Origin: Acidobacteriota bacterium
Lineage (GTDB): Bacteria; Acidobacteriota; Terriglobia; Acidiferrales; UBA7541
Assembly: GCA_013286465.1 (NCBI GenBank)
Contig: JABDFR010000004.1
Location: forward strand, 16,659-80,658
Length of the DNA stretch: 64,000 nt
Reading direction: 5' to 3'
Shown here: positions 18,459 to 27,356 of the stretch, piece after piece
Position numbering within the stretch: the stretch's first letter is position 1
Layout: every line of letters starts with the position of its first letter
Position numbers and translations under genes: made by a program
The notes under the pieces: model-generated
Seen by the model: only the letters and a program-made list of their open reading frames with translations
Told to the model about the DNA's origin: nothing
Databases searched by the model: none

Positions 18459-21290
18459 ATGGCCGAACCTTTTGACCTGAAGAAAACACTGAACTTGCCG
18501 CGCACCGATTTTCCCATGAAGGCGCGTTTGCCGGAGCGCGAGCCCGAGCAGCTTGCGGAATGGGAGCGCGCAGGTATTTACGAGAAGATTCTGGAATCGC
18601 GCACGGGTGCGCCGCTCTTCGTGCTGCATGATGGCCCGCCGTATCCCACCGGTGACATTCATCTCGGCACCGGCCTGAATAAAATCGTGAAAGATTTGAT
18701 GGTCAAGTCGAAGACCATGGCCGGATTTCAGTCTCCGTATATTCCTGGCTGGGACTGCCACGGTTTGCCGATCGAAAATAAAGTCGAAAAAGAGGAGCTG
18801 GGCGGGCAAAAGGATAAAGTTTCGCCCGCCGAATTCCGGCAGATGTGCCGCGAATGGGCCACGCGCTACGTCGACCTGAACCGCCGCGATTTCAAGAGGC
18901 TCGGCGTTTTTGGCCAATGGGATAAGCCGTATCTCACCATGGACGCGCATTACGAGGCGACCGTCGCCGATGCATTTCTCACTTTTCTTGAAAAAGGTTA
19001 CGTCTATCGCGGCTTGAAGCCCGTCTATTGGTGCATGGTCGATCGCACTGCGCTCGCCGAAGCCGAAGTTGAGTATGAAGATCACACCAGCAATTCGATC
19101 TGGGTGAAATTCGCGGTAGCGGGCGGAGAACGTGCGAAAGATTTAGGCCCGGATGTGAGCGCATTGATCTGGACGACCACGCCGTGGACGCTTCCCGCCA
19201 ATCGTGCATTGGCGTTTCATCCGGATTTTGAATATATCGTCGCGGAAACGCCTGCGGGCGCGCTGCTGTTTGCGGCTGAGCGATTGAACGCGGTCGCGGC
19301 GGAATTGAAATTCGAAGCCGCAAAAGTTCGATGGCGCGGCAAAGGCCGCGAACTCGAAGGCATGAAATTCCGGCATCCGTTTCTAGATCTAGTCGTGCCG
19401 GGCGTGCTCGCGGATTACGTCACGCTCGAGCAGGGCAGCGGCGTGGTGCACACCGCGCCCGGCCACGGCGCCGAAGATTTTTACACCGGCCAGCGCTACG
19501 GGCTGGATACATACGCTCCGATCGATGACGACGGCCGCTTCGTCGAAGGTCTGCCGGAATATAAAGGCAAGCAAGTATTCGAAGCGAATGAACCGATCAT
19601 CGAGCTGCTGGCCCGGCGCGGCGCGCTCGTGCACAGTTCGAAATATCGCCACAGCTATCCGCACTGCTGGCGCTGCCACAATCCCGTGATTTTCCGGGCC
19701 ACCGAGCAGTGGTTCATCGGGATGGAGCGCAACGATCTGCGCAAGCGCGCGCTCCAGGAAATCGACAAAGTGAAATGGGCGCCTGCTTGGGGCCACGACC
19801 GCTTGTACGGCATGATCGCCGAGCGCCCGGACTGGTGCATCTCGCGGCAGCGATTCTGGGGCGTGCCGCTGATCGTTTTCACCTGCGAAAAATGCAAGGT
19901 GCGCCTGGAAGATTTCAAGGCGCTACGAAACGTGGTGGAGTGGTTCGAGAAGGAAGGCGCGGACGCCTGGTACACGCGTTCCGCGGAAGAATTATTGCCG
20001 CCGGGAACAAAATGCCCTAAGTGCGGCGATTCGAAGTGGAAAAAAGAGAACGATATTCTGGACGTGTGGTTTGAATCCGGCTCGTCGCATCTAGCCGTTC
20101 TCGATCCGAAGGCTGGAACTTGGCCCGCGGACGTTTATTTCGAAGGCCCCGATCAATACCGCGGGTGGTTCCACAGCTCGTTGCTGGTAGCGGTCGGCAC
20201 ACGCGACGCAGCGCCCTATCGCCAAGTCGTTTCGCACGGCTGGACGCTCGATCCGGAAGGCCGGCCGATGTCGAAATCACTGGGAAACACGCTCCTCCCT
20301 CGCGAGATCACCGAAAAATGGGGCGCGGATGTTTTGCGGCTGTGGGTCGTCTCGCAAGATTACCAGCAGGATGTGCGCTGGTCTGAGCCCATGATGGGCC
20401 AGCTTTCGGAATCGTATCGCAAATTGCGAAATACGTTTCGCTATGCTCTTTCGAATCTGCCGGATTTCGATCCGTCGCGCGATTTGCTGGCGGACGACAA
20501 ACTATGGGAGCTCGATGCGTGGATGGTGCGGCGCACGGGCGAACTAGTGCGCGAATGTCTCGCCTGGTATGAATCATTCGATTTCCACCGCGTATTCCAT
20601 GCCATTCACGATTTCGCAGTTGTGGATTTGAGCTCGTTTTATTTCGATGTCCTGAAAGATCGTCTCTACACGTTCGCTCCGCGTAGCGTCGGTCGGCGGT
20701 CGGCGCAAACGGCTATATATCGGATCGCGAGCGCGTTGCTGCGCCTGATCGCGCCGATCCTCACTTTCACTTCAGAAGAAGTGTGGAAGCATTTCCCGGG
20801 CGGCGCCAGCGCAGCCGGAAGCATTCACACCGCATATTTTCCGAAGGCGGAGGAGCTAGAGCGCGCCACGTCCGAATCCGTTGCCGCGAATTGGGTGCGT
20901 CTCGCGGCGCTTCGCCCTCACGTGCTCAAAGCCCTCGAGGAAGCGCGCAACGCCAAGACCATCAATTCAGGACTCGAGGCGAAAGTGACGCTCAGCGCAG
21001 CCGGGGATCAGGCTGCATTGCTGGCGAAATATGCCGTGTTTCTGCCGGCGCTATTCATCGTTTCGCAAGTGCATCTCGAGCCCGCGACTGAGGCAGCGAA
21101 ACCGGAAGCGGCCGACGCGGTCGGCATTCGCATCGAGCGAGCCGATGGCAAGAAGTGCGAGCGCTGCTGGAATTTCTCGACGCACGTCGGCGAGAACTCG
21201 ACGCATCCGACCATCTGCGAGCGCTGTACCGCCGCGCTCGACGAAATCGACCGCGATCGCTCCACAGGCTCCGGGGGCGCGGCAGCGTGA
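18459..21290 (+). CDS. ileS: Isoleucyl-tRNA synthetase
   Basis: 943 residues. Charges tRNA-Ile and edits valine. The class I HIGH signature is HLGT (residues 68-71, with Thr in place of the second His), the CP1 editing domain includes WTTTPWTLPANRALAF, and the KMSKS loop is PMSKS near residue 605. The C-terminal zinc finger has paired cysteines (CERCW ... CERC). First gene of a tight operon: the lspA start overlaps its stop (GTGA). The 18282-18458 spacer contains no clear T-box. Confidence 0.97.
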   Translation: MAEPFDLKKTLNLPRTDFPMKARLPEREPEQLAEWERAGIYEKILESRTGAPLFVLHDGPPYPTGDIHLGTGLNKIVKDLMVKSKTMAGFQSPYIPGWDCHGLPIENKVEKEELGGQKDKVSPAEFRQMCREWATRYVDLNRRDFKRLGVFGQWDKPYLTMDAHYEATVADAFLTFLEKGYVYRGLKPVYWCMVDRTALAEAEVEYEDHTSNSIWVKFAVAGGERAKDLGPDVSALIWTTTPWTLPANRALAFHPDFEYIVAETPAGALLFAAERLNAVAAELKFEAAKVRWRGKGRELEGMKFRHPFLDLVVPGVLADYVTLEQGSGVVHTAPGHGAEDFYTGQRYGLDTYAPIDDDGRFVEGLPEYKGKQVFEANEPIIELLARRGALVHSSKYRHSYPHCWRCHNPVIFRATEQWFIGMERNDLRKRALQEIDKVKWAPAWGHDRLYGMIAERPDWCISRQRFWGVPLIVFTCEKCKVRLEDFKALRNVVEWFEKEGADAWYTRSAEELLPPGTKCPKCGDSKWKKENDILDVWFESGSSHLAVLDPKAGTWPADVYFEGPDQYRGWFHSSLLVAVGTRDAAPYRQVVSHGWTLDPEGRPMSKSLGNTLLPREITEKWGADVLRLWVVSQDYQQDVRWSEPMMGQLSESYRKLRNTFRYALSNLPDFDPSRDLLADDKLWELDAWMVRRTGELVRECLAWYESFDFHRVFHAIHDFAVVDLSSFYFDVLKDRLYTFAPRSVGRRSAQTAIYRIASALLRLIAPILTFTSEEVWKHFPGGASAAGSIHTAYFPKAEELERATSESVAANWVRLAALRPHVLKALEEARNAKTINSGLEAKVTLSAAGDQAALLAKYAVFLPALFIVSQVHLEPATEAAKPEAADAVGIRIERADGKKCERCWNFSTHVGENSTHPTICERCTAALDEIDRDRSTGSGGAAA

Positions 21291-21799
21291 CGACAGCCCG
21301 GAACTGGCGCGATTGGTGGTGGCAGTTGCTGCTAGCCTGCGGTGCACTCGCCGCCGATCAAATCAGCAAACATGCCGTCGAAGAATATAGCCGGCCCGGC
21401 GCCATGCACGTGCTCGTGCCGGGAATGATAAATCTGGTGCACACGAATAATCCCGGCGTAGCCTTCGGAATTTTCGCGGAATCAAATTCCCCCTGGCTCA
21501 CTCCGATCCTCATCGTGTTTTCCGCCGCAGTGATTTTGTTCCTCTGCTGGCTACTGGCCACGGGCCGCGCCGGTGGACGTCTCGGCCAAACCGGCATCGC
21601 GCTGATTCTCGGCGGCGCCGCCGGCAATGTTCTCGATCGCGTAGTGCGCCGCAGCGTCACCGACTTCATCGATTTCCACGTAGGCGCGCATCACTGGTAC
21701 ACCTTCAATCTCGCCGATTCCGCGATCGTGCTAGGCGCGGGTTTGGTGCTCCTCGAACTCCTCCGTGATTGGCGCCAACCCAGCCGGGAAAGCGCGTAG
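21287..21799 (+). CDS. lspA: Lipoprotein signal peptidase LspA
   Basis: 170 residues from GTG 21287, which overlaps the ileS TGA; a longer upstream frame inside ileS is only read-through. Four membrane helices are visible. The catalytic aspartates lie in GNVLDRVVRRSVTDFIDF and in FNLADSAIV. It cleaves the signal peptide of diacylglyceryl-modified prolipoproteins. The gene for the preceding step, lgt, follows 2 bp later. Confidence 0.95.
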   Translation: MTTARNWRDWWWQLLLACGALAADQISKHAVEEYSRPGAMHVLVPGMINLVHTNNPGVAFGIFAESNSPWLTPILIVFSAAVILFLCWLLATGRAGGRLGQTGIALILGGAAGNVLDRVVRRSVTDFIDFHVGAHHWYTFNLADSAIVLGAGLVLLELLRDWRQPSRESA

Positions 21800-21801
21800 C
21801 A

Positions 21802-22617
21802 ATGCATCCGGTGCTTTTTCAGGTCGGCCCCGTCACAATTTACAGTTACGGAGTGCTCGCCGCCGCCGGCGTTCTGCTCGGCCTCTGGTACGCGCGCAGG
21901 CAAGCACCGCACGCAGGCCTCCATCGCGACGAAGTTTGGAATCTCGGCATCTACATGGTCCTAGCCGCCATCGTCACCGCAAAGCTCTGGCTGGTGCTCA
22001 TCGAATGGCGCTATTTCTGGCAGCACCCCCGCGAAATTTTCACGTTCGGAGTGGTGCAATCCGGCGGCACATTTTTCGGCGGCGTTCTAGGCGCGATTCT
22101 ACTTGCGGCCGCATACACCTGGTACGAGAAGATGCCGATCCTGCCAACTTTCGATACATACGCCGCGGCACTGCCGTTGGGCCACGCCATCGGCCGCCTT
22201 GGCTGCTTCATGGCGGGATGCTGCTACGGCAAGCCCACCTCGCTGCCGTGGGGCGTAAAATTCTCGAGCCCGATCGCTGACGATCTGGTGGGCACGCCGA
22301 TTGGTGTGGCGTTACATCCCACGCAGCTCTACGAAGCCGCCGCAGAGATCGCCAATTTTATTTTTCTGGTCTGGCTAGGAAAGCGCCAACGCTTCGCCGG
22401 CCAAATCGCCGGAACTTATCTAATCCTCTACGGAATCGAAAGAGCCGCAATCGAAATCGTGCGAGGCGATCCAGACCGCACGCTGCTAATGCACGGCGCC
22501 GTCTCGCTGATGCAAATCGTAAGCATAGGATTCGTTTTGGCCGGGAGCTTCCTGTGGTGGCGCGGACTGCACGGAGAGCAGCCGCAACTCGCGAATGCCG
22601 CGCAAGGACATTCTTAG
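21802..22617 (+). CDS. lgt: Prolipoprotein diacylglyceryl transferase Lgt
   Basis: 271 residues from ATG 21802 (MHPVLFQVGPVTIYSYG, the typical Lgt N-terminus). About seven membrane helices. The Lgt signature is GRLGCFMAGCCYGKPT, the form with CCYG found in several phyla, and the essential HPTQLYEA motif follows. Transfers diacylglycerol from phosphatidylglycerol to the lipobox cysteine. Starts 2 bp after lspA; the rluD ATG follows at 2619 bp beyond the 20-kb mark, that is at 22619, one base after the lgt stop. Confidence 0.96.
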   Translation: MHPVLFQVGPVTIYSYGVLAAAGVLLGLWYARRQAPHAGLHRDEVWNLGIYMVLAAIVTAKLWLVLIEWRYFWQHPREIFTFGVVQSGGTFFGGVLGAILLAAAYTWYEKMPILPTFDTYAAALPLGHAIGRLGCFMAGCCYGKPTSLPWGVKFSSPIADDLVGTPIGVALHPTQLYEAAAEIANFIFLVWLGKRQRFAGQIAGTYLILYGIERAAIEIVRGDPDRTLLMHGAVSLMQIVSIGFVLAGSFLWWRGLHGEQPQLANAAQGHS

Positions 22618-22618
22618 C

Positions 22619-23635
22619 ATGAGCGACGTTCGCGACCCAGAAAACGACACGGCTGAAAATTTGACATTCGCCGTAGGCGACGAAGACGCCGGAACGCGTC
22701 TAGATCGTTTCCTCGCTACGCGCGCCAGCGAACTCAGCCGCACGCGCATTCAGGAACTAATCGCCGAAGGCCGCGTCAGCGTCAATGGCGTAGTGACCAA
22801 GCCCTCCCATCGTGTCGAGTCCGGGGAAAAAATCGCAATCGAAGTCCCCGAATCTGAAGGCACCGACGTCGTCCCCGAAGAAATGCCGCTCGATGTGCTC
22901 TATGAAGACGACGATCTCGCCGTAGTCAACAAGCCCGCAGGCATCGCCGTTCATCCAGGCGCAGGCGAATCCTCCGGCACGCTCGTCAGCGCGTTGCTCT
23001 ATCGCTTCGGCACTCTCTCAGCGATCGGCGGACCGCGGCGCCCAGGAATCGTGCATCGTCTCGACAAAGGCACATCGGGCGCGCTGGTAATTGCGCGCAC
23101 GGACGAAGCGCATCGCGGCCTCGTCGAACAATTTCAAGAACGCCTGATCGAAAAGACTTATGTAGCGCTATTGCACGGCAAAATGCGCGAACAATCCGGT
23201 CGCATCGAGCTTCCAGTCGCCCGCGATCTCCGCCGCCGCACCCGCATGACCACCCGCCGCCGCGACGGCCGCACCGCCCGCACCGACTGGGCCGCCAAAC
23301 TTTTCCTTGGCGCCTTCACGCTAATCGAAGCCGATCTGCACACCGGCCGCACGCATCAGCTCCGCGTACATTTCTCCTCGCTAGGATTTCCGGTAATCGG
23401 CGACGCGCTCTACGGCGCCCCGCGCATCGAAACCGTTCACGGCACGCAACTCCCCGATCTCGGCCGCAATTTCCTCCATGCCGCTCGCATCCGCTTCGCG
23501 CACCCAATCACCGGCGAGCCGCTCGACGTGCGCGCCCCGCTCCCAGCCGAACTCAAGGTCTACATCGACGCACTCGGCCGCGCTCTCTCGGCAGACCCCG
23601 CTCCGATTGACGCTGCGCTCGCGGCGTACCTATAA
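22619..23635 (+). CDS. rluD: RluD-family 23S rRNA pseudouridine synthase
   Basis: 338 residues from ATG 22619. The N-terminal S4 RNA-binding domain (RLDRFLATRASELSRTRIQE) and the catalytic motif GIVHRLDKGTSGALV with its Asp are clear, followed by LHTGRTHQLRVHF. RluD enzymes modify helix 69 of 23S rRNA. Last gene of the ileS operon; the VWA gene begins only 7 bp after its stop and may be transcribed with it. Confidence 0.93.
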   Translation: MSDVRDPENDTAENLTFAVGDEDAGTRLDRFLATRASELSRTRIQELIAEGRVSVNGVVTKPSHRVESGEKIAIEVPESEGTDVVPEEMPLDVLYEDDDLAVVNKPAGIAVHPGAGESSGTLVSALLYRFGTLSAIGGPRRPGIVHRLDKGTSGALVIARTDEAHRGLVEQFQERLIEKTYVALLHGKMREQSGRIELPVARDLRRRTRMTTRRRDGRTARTDWAAKLFLGAFTLIEADLHTGRTHQLRVHFSSLGFPVIGDALYGAPRIETVHGTQLPDLGRNFLHAARIRFAHPITGEPLDVRAPLPAELKVYIDALGRALSADPAPIDAALAAYL

Positions 23636-23642
23636 TTTCGTC

Positions 23643-24686
23643 ATGCCCAAGCTGAAGCGATTAATCCTGCTGCCAGTATTGATCGCCGCCTTCGCGTCCA
23701 CCGCGCCAGCGCAGAACCCGCCTCCGCCAGCGCCGCCGCCCGCAGGCGCCACGGACCAACAGAATCAGGCGCCGCCAGGGCAACAACCGCTGAAAGTCAC
23801 CTCAGGCCTGGTCCATCTCGTTGCCGCCGTGTCCGATCGTCGCCACAATTTCATCACCGATCTCGACAAGCAAGATTTTAAAATCATGGAAGACGGCAAG
23901 CCGCAGACCATTCAATTCTTCGGCCGCGAAACCGATCTCCCTCTGCGCATCGCCATGCTGCTCGACACCTCTAACAGCATCCGCGAACGCCTGCATTTTG
24001 AAAAAGACGCGGCAACGGATTTTTTGGCCAACGTGATCCGCCGCAACAAAGACATGGCCTTCCTGATGACTTTCGATAACGAGCCGGAAGTAATTCAGGA
24101 TTGGTCAGGCGACGCCAGCACGCTCACCGAAGCAATTCAAAAACAGCGCGCCGGCGGCGGCACATCTTTCAATGACGCGATCTACGTGGCCGCGCAAAAG
24201 CTTGCAAAAGCCCCGCTACCCGCTGGCGCCGATCAGGAAGTGCGCCGCGTTCTGGTAGTCTTCAGCGACGGCGAGGACAACCTAAGCGATCGCGCTCTGA
24301 GCGACGCCATCGAAATGGCCGAGCGCTCCGAAGTAGCCGTCTATTCCATCAGCACCAGCACCGAATGGCTCGCCACCGAGACCAGCGACAAACCCCGCAA
24401 ACTTTTCGAAACCCCCGGCGACAAAATACTGCAAACTCTGGCGAACGAAACCGGCGGCCGCGTTTTCTTTCCCTACAAGGTAGATGATCTAGCAGTCTCG
24501 TTCCAGGACATCGGCACCGAGCTGCGCAGCCAATATTTCATAGCCTACGCCCCCACCAACCCGCTCCAAAACGGCCAGTACCGAAAGATTCAAGTGGATG
24601 TAGATCGCAAAGGGCTGGTAGTGCGAACGCGGAAGGGATATTACGCCGTAGCGCCCAGCGCCGGGCCGTATTCTAAAACGCAGTAG
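23643..24686 (+). CDS. Secreted VWA-domain protein, paralogue 1
   Basis: 347 residues from ATG 23643, where a Sec signal peptide begins (cleavage near APAQNPPP). A Pro/Gln-rich linker leads into a VWFA-like domain. The MIDAS-type DxSxS is present as LLDTSNSIRER, and FSDGEDNLS is the later metal-loop aspartate. The C-terminal RKGYYA end is shared with the other two copies. These proteins belong to the VWA type seen mainly in Acidobacteriota. The partner is unknown. A longer frame starting inside rluD is not real. Confidence 0.85.
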   Translation: MPKLKRLILLPVLIAAFASTAPAQNPPPPAPPPAGATDQQNQAPPGQQPLKVTSGLVHLVAAVSDRRHNFITDLDKQDFKIMEDGKPQTIQFFGRETDLPLRIAMLLDTSNSIRERLHFEKDAATDFLANVIRRNKDMAFLMTFDNEPEVIQDWSGDASTLTEAIQKQRAGGGTSFNDAIYVAAQKLAKAPLPAGADQEVRRVLVVFSDGEDNLSDRALSDAIEMAERSEVAVYSISTSTEWLATETSDKPRKLFETPGDKILQTLANETGGRVFFPYKVDDLAVSFQDIGTELRSQYFIAYAPTNPLQNGQYRKIQVDVDRKGLVVRTRKGYYAVAPSAGPYSKTQ

Positions 24687-24706
24687 CCTTTAAAGAAGAT
24701 CTTCGT

Positions 24707-25777
24707 TCATTCCGTCGGTGAGTAATAGCCGCGGCGGCAAAGAATCTTCAAATCCGGCCGGTTGACCTCAACTTTAATTTTCCGAAACGATCCGTCGTGT
24801 TTGGGATTCGTCGGATAGTAGCCCAGCACGTACTGCTGCCGCAGCTCCTCAGAAAGCTCGTCAAACGCTTTCTCCAGCGAATTATTATTGTGCACTTCAA
24901 TCACGCGCCCGCCCGTTTCATCCGCCATCTTCTTAGCCACGCTGGCGCCGCTATACCCAGAAAATTGGCGGTAATAAAATCCCACATCCGAAATCAGCAG
25001 CACATGTACCACCGCATCCGACCGCTGCGCCGCCTCAATCGCATCCTGCACTTTCAATTTGCTGCCGGTATCCTCGGCGTCGGTCAGCGCGATGATCGCC
25101 TTGCGTCCCGCCTCGCCGGTCAGCTTGTCGTGCGCCGCCAAATAAACCGCATCGTAAAAATCCGTCCCGCCGTTCGATCCGCTCGGCACTGTTCCCGTGG
25201 TGCCGCCCGCGCCAGAGCCATCTACATTGATCACCGTCTTGCGGATCGCGTTTTCGAGCAAATTCTTGTCTTCGGTAAAATCCGCCAGCAAATCGATATC
25301 CAGGTCAAAGCTCATCACCAGCGCTTCGTCTGTTTTGCGCAGCACTCGATTCACGAATCGCGTCGCAGCATCCTGCTCCGCTCCGAGCACGTCCACCTGG
25401 CTGCCGCTGGTATCCACTAAAATCGCCAGCGAAATCGGCAGATTTACTTCCTTCGAGAAGTACGCAACTTTCTGCTCTTGCCCATCTTCAAATATCTTGA
25501 AGTCGTCTTGCTTGAGGTTATTGATCAGAAAATGGCTTTTGTCGCGCACGGTGGTAAACACGTTGACGAGAGCCGTCTGCACTTTCAGCGTCTGCCCCGA
25601 TTGCGGCACTTGCTTATTCTGCTGCGAGTCCTGGCTGTTCGGCGGCGCGCCGCTCTGCTGGCTCTGCGCCGTAAAGCGCGTAGGCCCAGCTCCACTGGCG
25701 GGAGCGTGGCCGGGCAACAGCAATCCTGTAGTTATCGTTAAGATGGCGAGGGTCGAGCGAAACAGAGGGCGCTGCAT
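24707..25777 (-). CDS. Secreted VWA-domain protein, paralogue 2
   Basis: 356 residues with a signal peptide (cleavage near HAPASGA), a Gln/Ser-rich linker and a VWFA-like domain with LVDTSGSQVDVL (MIDAS) and TDAEDTGSKL. It ends RRGYYSPTE, like its neighbours. It is convergent with paralogue 1 (20 bp between stops) and divergent from paralogue 3. GGAGA precedes the ATG. A Gly/Ser-rich insertion (DGSGAGGTTGTVPSGSNGG) is not seen in paralogue 1. Confidence 0.85.
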   Translation of the reverse strand: MQRPLFRSTLAILTITTGLLLPGHAPASGAGPTRFTAQSQQSGAPPNSQDSQQNKQVPQSGQTLKVQTALVNVFTTVRDKSHFLINNLKQDDFKIFEDGQEQKVAYFSKEVNLPISLAILVDTSGSQVDVLGAEQDAATRFVNRVLRKTDEALVMSFDLDIDLLADFTEDKNLLENAIRKTVINVDGSGAGGTTGTVPSGSNGGTDFYDAVYLAAHDKLTGEAGRKAIIALTDAEDTGSKLKVQDAIEAAQRSDAVVHVLLISDVGFYYRQFSGYSGASVAKKMADETGGRVIEVHNNNSLEKAFDELSEELRQQYVLGYYPTNPKHDGSFRKIKVEVNRPDLKILCRRGYYSPTE

Positions 25778-25812
25778 GTATAATTTCTCCGGAAAGCGAT
25801 TCCTGTCCTACG

Positions 25813-25828
25813 ATGCAACTTGTTGCAT
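25813..25828. promoter_or_regulatory. Inverted repeat between divergent VWA genes
   Basis: ATGCAA, 4 nt, TTGCAT: a perfect 6-bp inverted repeat almost midway between the two start codons (25777 on the minus strand, 25916 on the plus strand). It could be an operator for both genes. No matching regulator is known. Confidence 0.4.
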
Positions 25829-25915
25829 TTCGGATGCGTCACACGCCACGAGACTAAACGGGCGGGCGCCTCACCGGCCGAAGCCGAGCTTCGGTCCGCA
25901 AGGATGGCACTGATT

Positions 25916-27055
25916 ATGAAGCAACTCTTGGCGCTGGCGCTAGTCGCGGGACTTGCAAGCACGCTCGGCGCAACGCCGCGAGCGCAATCCGGTTCGCAGC
26001 CGCCAACGCAAGACCCCGCGCCGCCTCCCGCGCAACAAGATCAGCAATCCGGCGGCCAGCAACCTCAGCCAAAGGAAACGCCGCCGGCACAAACCCAATC
26101 AAACGTGCCGCCTCCGCAGGCGTCCAATGTTCCGTCGGCCCGCGTGCTCCGTTCGCGAACCGAATTAGTGCCCGTACCCGTGACGGTAAAAAATTCGCGC
26201 GGCGAACTGGTCCCCGATTTGACAAAAGATGATTTCCGCGTCTTCGAAGACGGCAAAGAACAGAACATCGCGCTTTTTTCCACAGACGCCTTTCCGCTTT
26301 CCCTAGTAGTCGTGCTGGACAACGATCTCACTGTAAAAACGCGCGACCAGGTCCAGAAGAGTCTCGACAGCATCGCCGGCGGCCTCGGCCCAGCCGATGA
26401 AGCCGCGGTCATTCTCTACGATCAATTTCCCCAGCCGGCCATCGATTTCACCGCCGACAACGACACCATGCTCACAAAACTGCATCGCCTCCGCCTCGGC
26501 GAAAGTTTTCCCGGAGATTTTGGCGGCCCGATGGATGCCGGCGCGACGGTCAATAATCAACAGATAGGTCCCGGCGTGAAGGTTTATGGCAAGGGACAGG
26601 AAAAAGTGACCAAGGATCTCGATGATGCCATGCACGCCGCCGGCGAACTGCTACGCGCGCGCGGCCGCGATCGACGCAAAGTCATCTGCCTGATTTCCGA
26701 TGGACAAAACTCCCATCACAATCGCTGGAGCTACGCCCAAGTTCTTCAGCTCCTGCTCACCTCCGATATTTCCGTCTACACGGTCACGGTAGGCACGGTG
26801 TTGCTCAAGCACGAGCCCGGCCGCATGACCCATTACGCCAACGACACCGGCGGCGATTCTTTCTTCGCTTCGAAGCAAGCCGATCTCGAGCGACTCTATT
26901 CCGCCATCGGCGAGCAAGCCCGCAATCAATACACGCTAGCCTACGCCCCGCAAAATCCCGGCATCGGTGATTACCATACGATCGAAGTCCGCGTAGAGCG
27001 CCCGGGCCTGCAAGTAAGTTCCCGCCAAGGCTATTACGCCTCAGCAAAACGCTGA
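25916..27055 (+). CDS. Secreted VWA-domain protein, paralogue 3
   Basis: 379 residues from ATG 25916 (MKQLLALALVAGLASTLGA signal peptide). A long Pro/Gln-rich linker (about residues 25-85) precedes the VWFA-like domain. Here the MIDAS position reads VVLDNDLTVKTR, so the DxSxS motif is lost (Asp-Asn-Asp), while LISDGQNSHHN keeps the second loop. Metal binding may therefore be altered. It ends RQGYYASAKR. A TTG/ATG further upstream at 25820 would cross the inverted repeat and is rejected. Confidence 0.85.
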   Translation: MKQLLALALVAGLASTLGATPRAQSGSQPPTQDPAPPPAQQDQQSGGQQPQPKETPPAQTQSNVPPPQASNVPSARVLRSRTELVPVPVTVKNSRGELVPDLTKDDFRVFEDGKEQNIALFSTDAFPLSLVVVLDNDLTVKTRDQVQKSLDSIAGGLGPADEAAVILYDQFPQPAIDFTADNDTMLTKLHRLRLGESFPGDFGGPMDAGATVNNQQIGPGVKVYGKGQEKVTKDLDDAMHAAGELLRARGRDRRKVICLISDGQNSHHNRWSYAQVLQLLLTSDISVYTVTVGTVLLKHEPGRMTHYANDTGGDSFFASKQADLERLYSAIGEQARNQYTLAYAPQNPGIGDYHTIEVRVERPGLQVSSRQGYYASAKR

Positions 27056-27144
27056 CGCTCTTATTTTTTGATTTTCAATTCTTTCGCCCGCGAAGAAATT
27101 TCGAATGGCGTGCGCATGCGGCAACGAGCGCCGCAGATTTTCCC

Positions 27145-27173
27145 TTGACAGGATTCCCGCGCACTCGTATTAA
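27145..27173 (+). promoter_or_regulatory. Strong sigma-70-like promoter of a candidate small RNA
   Basis: TTGACA (27145-27150, perfect -35), a 17-nt spacer, and TATTAA (27168-27173). Transcription should begin near 27180. No open reading frame with a ribosome-binding site follows before the terminator. Confidence 0.6.
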
Positions 27174-27179
27174 GGGTGT

Positions 27180-27348
27180 GAAGGGAAGTGGCGCGAATAA
27201 ATTTTCCGCTGCCGCGCCTTCAGGGGAGACAGCATCAAGCAGTAGATGCGCGCCGTTGAATTAGGGGGTGGAGCGGCGGCGAGGCCGTTCCGATCAACTG
27301 GTTCTCCGAACGAGGCGGTTGCGAAAGCAATCGCCTCGTTTTGTTTTT
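27180..27348 (+). ncRNA. Candidate stand-alone structured small RNA
   Basis: About 168 nt between a good promoter and a strong intrinsic terminator, with no gene of the same strand after it; the next gene is the convergent helicase. Predicted stems by eye: GGCGCG (27190s) with CGCGCC; GCATC-8 nt-GATGC around 27231-27248; GGAGCGGC with GCCGTTCC around 27270-27290; then the terminator stem. It does not match what I know of tmRNA, RNase P or SRP RNA. 6S RNA or an acidobacterial motif (for example Acido-1 type) remains possible. The rest of the 27056-27408 gap holds only the repeat below. Confidence 0.5.
27309..27348 (+). terminator. Intrinsic terminator
   Basis: AACGAGGCGGTTGC, loop GAAA, GCAATCGCCTCGTT (14-bp stem with one G-U pair), then TTGTTTTT. 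Very strong Rho-independent form closing the candidate small RNA. Confidence 0.85.
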
Positions 27349-27356
27349 GGGAGGTT

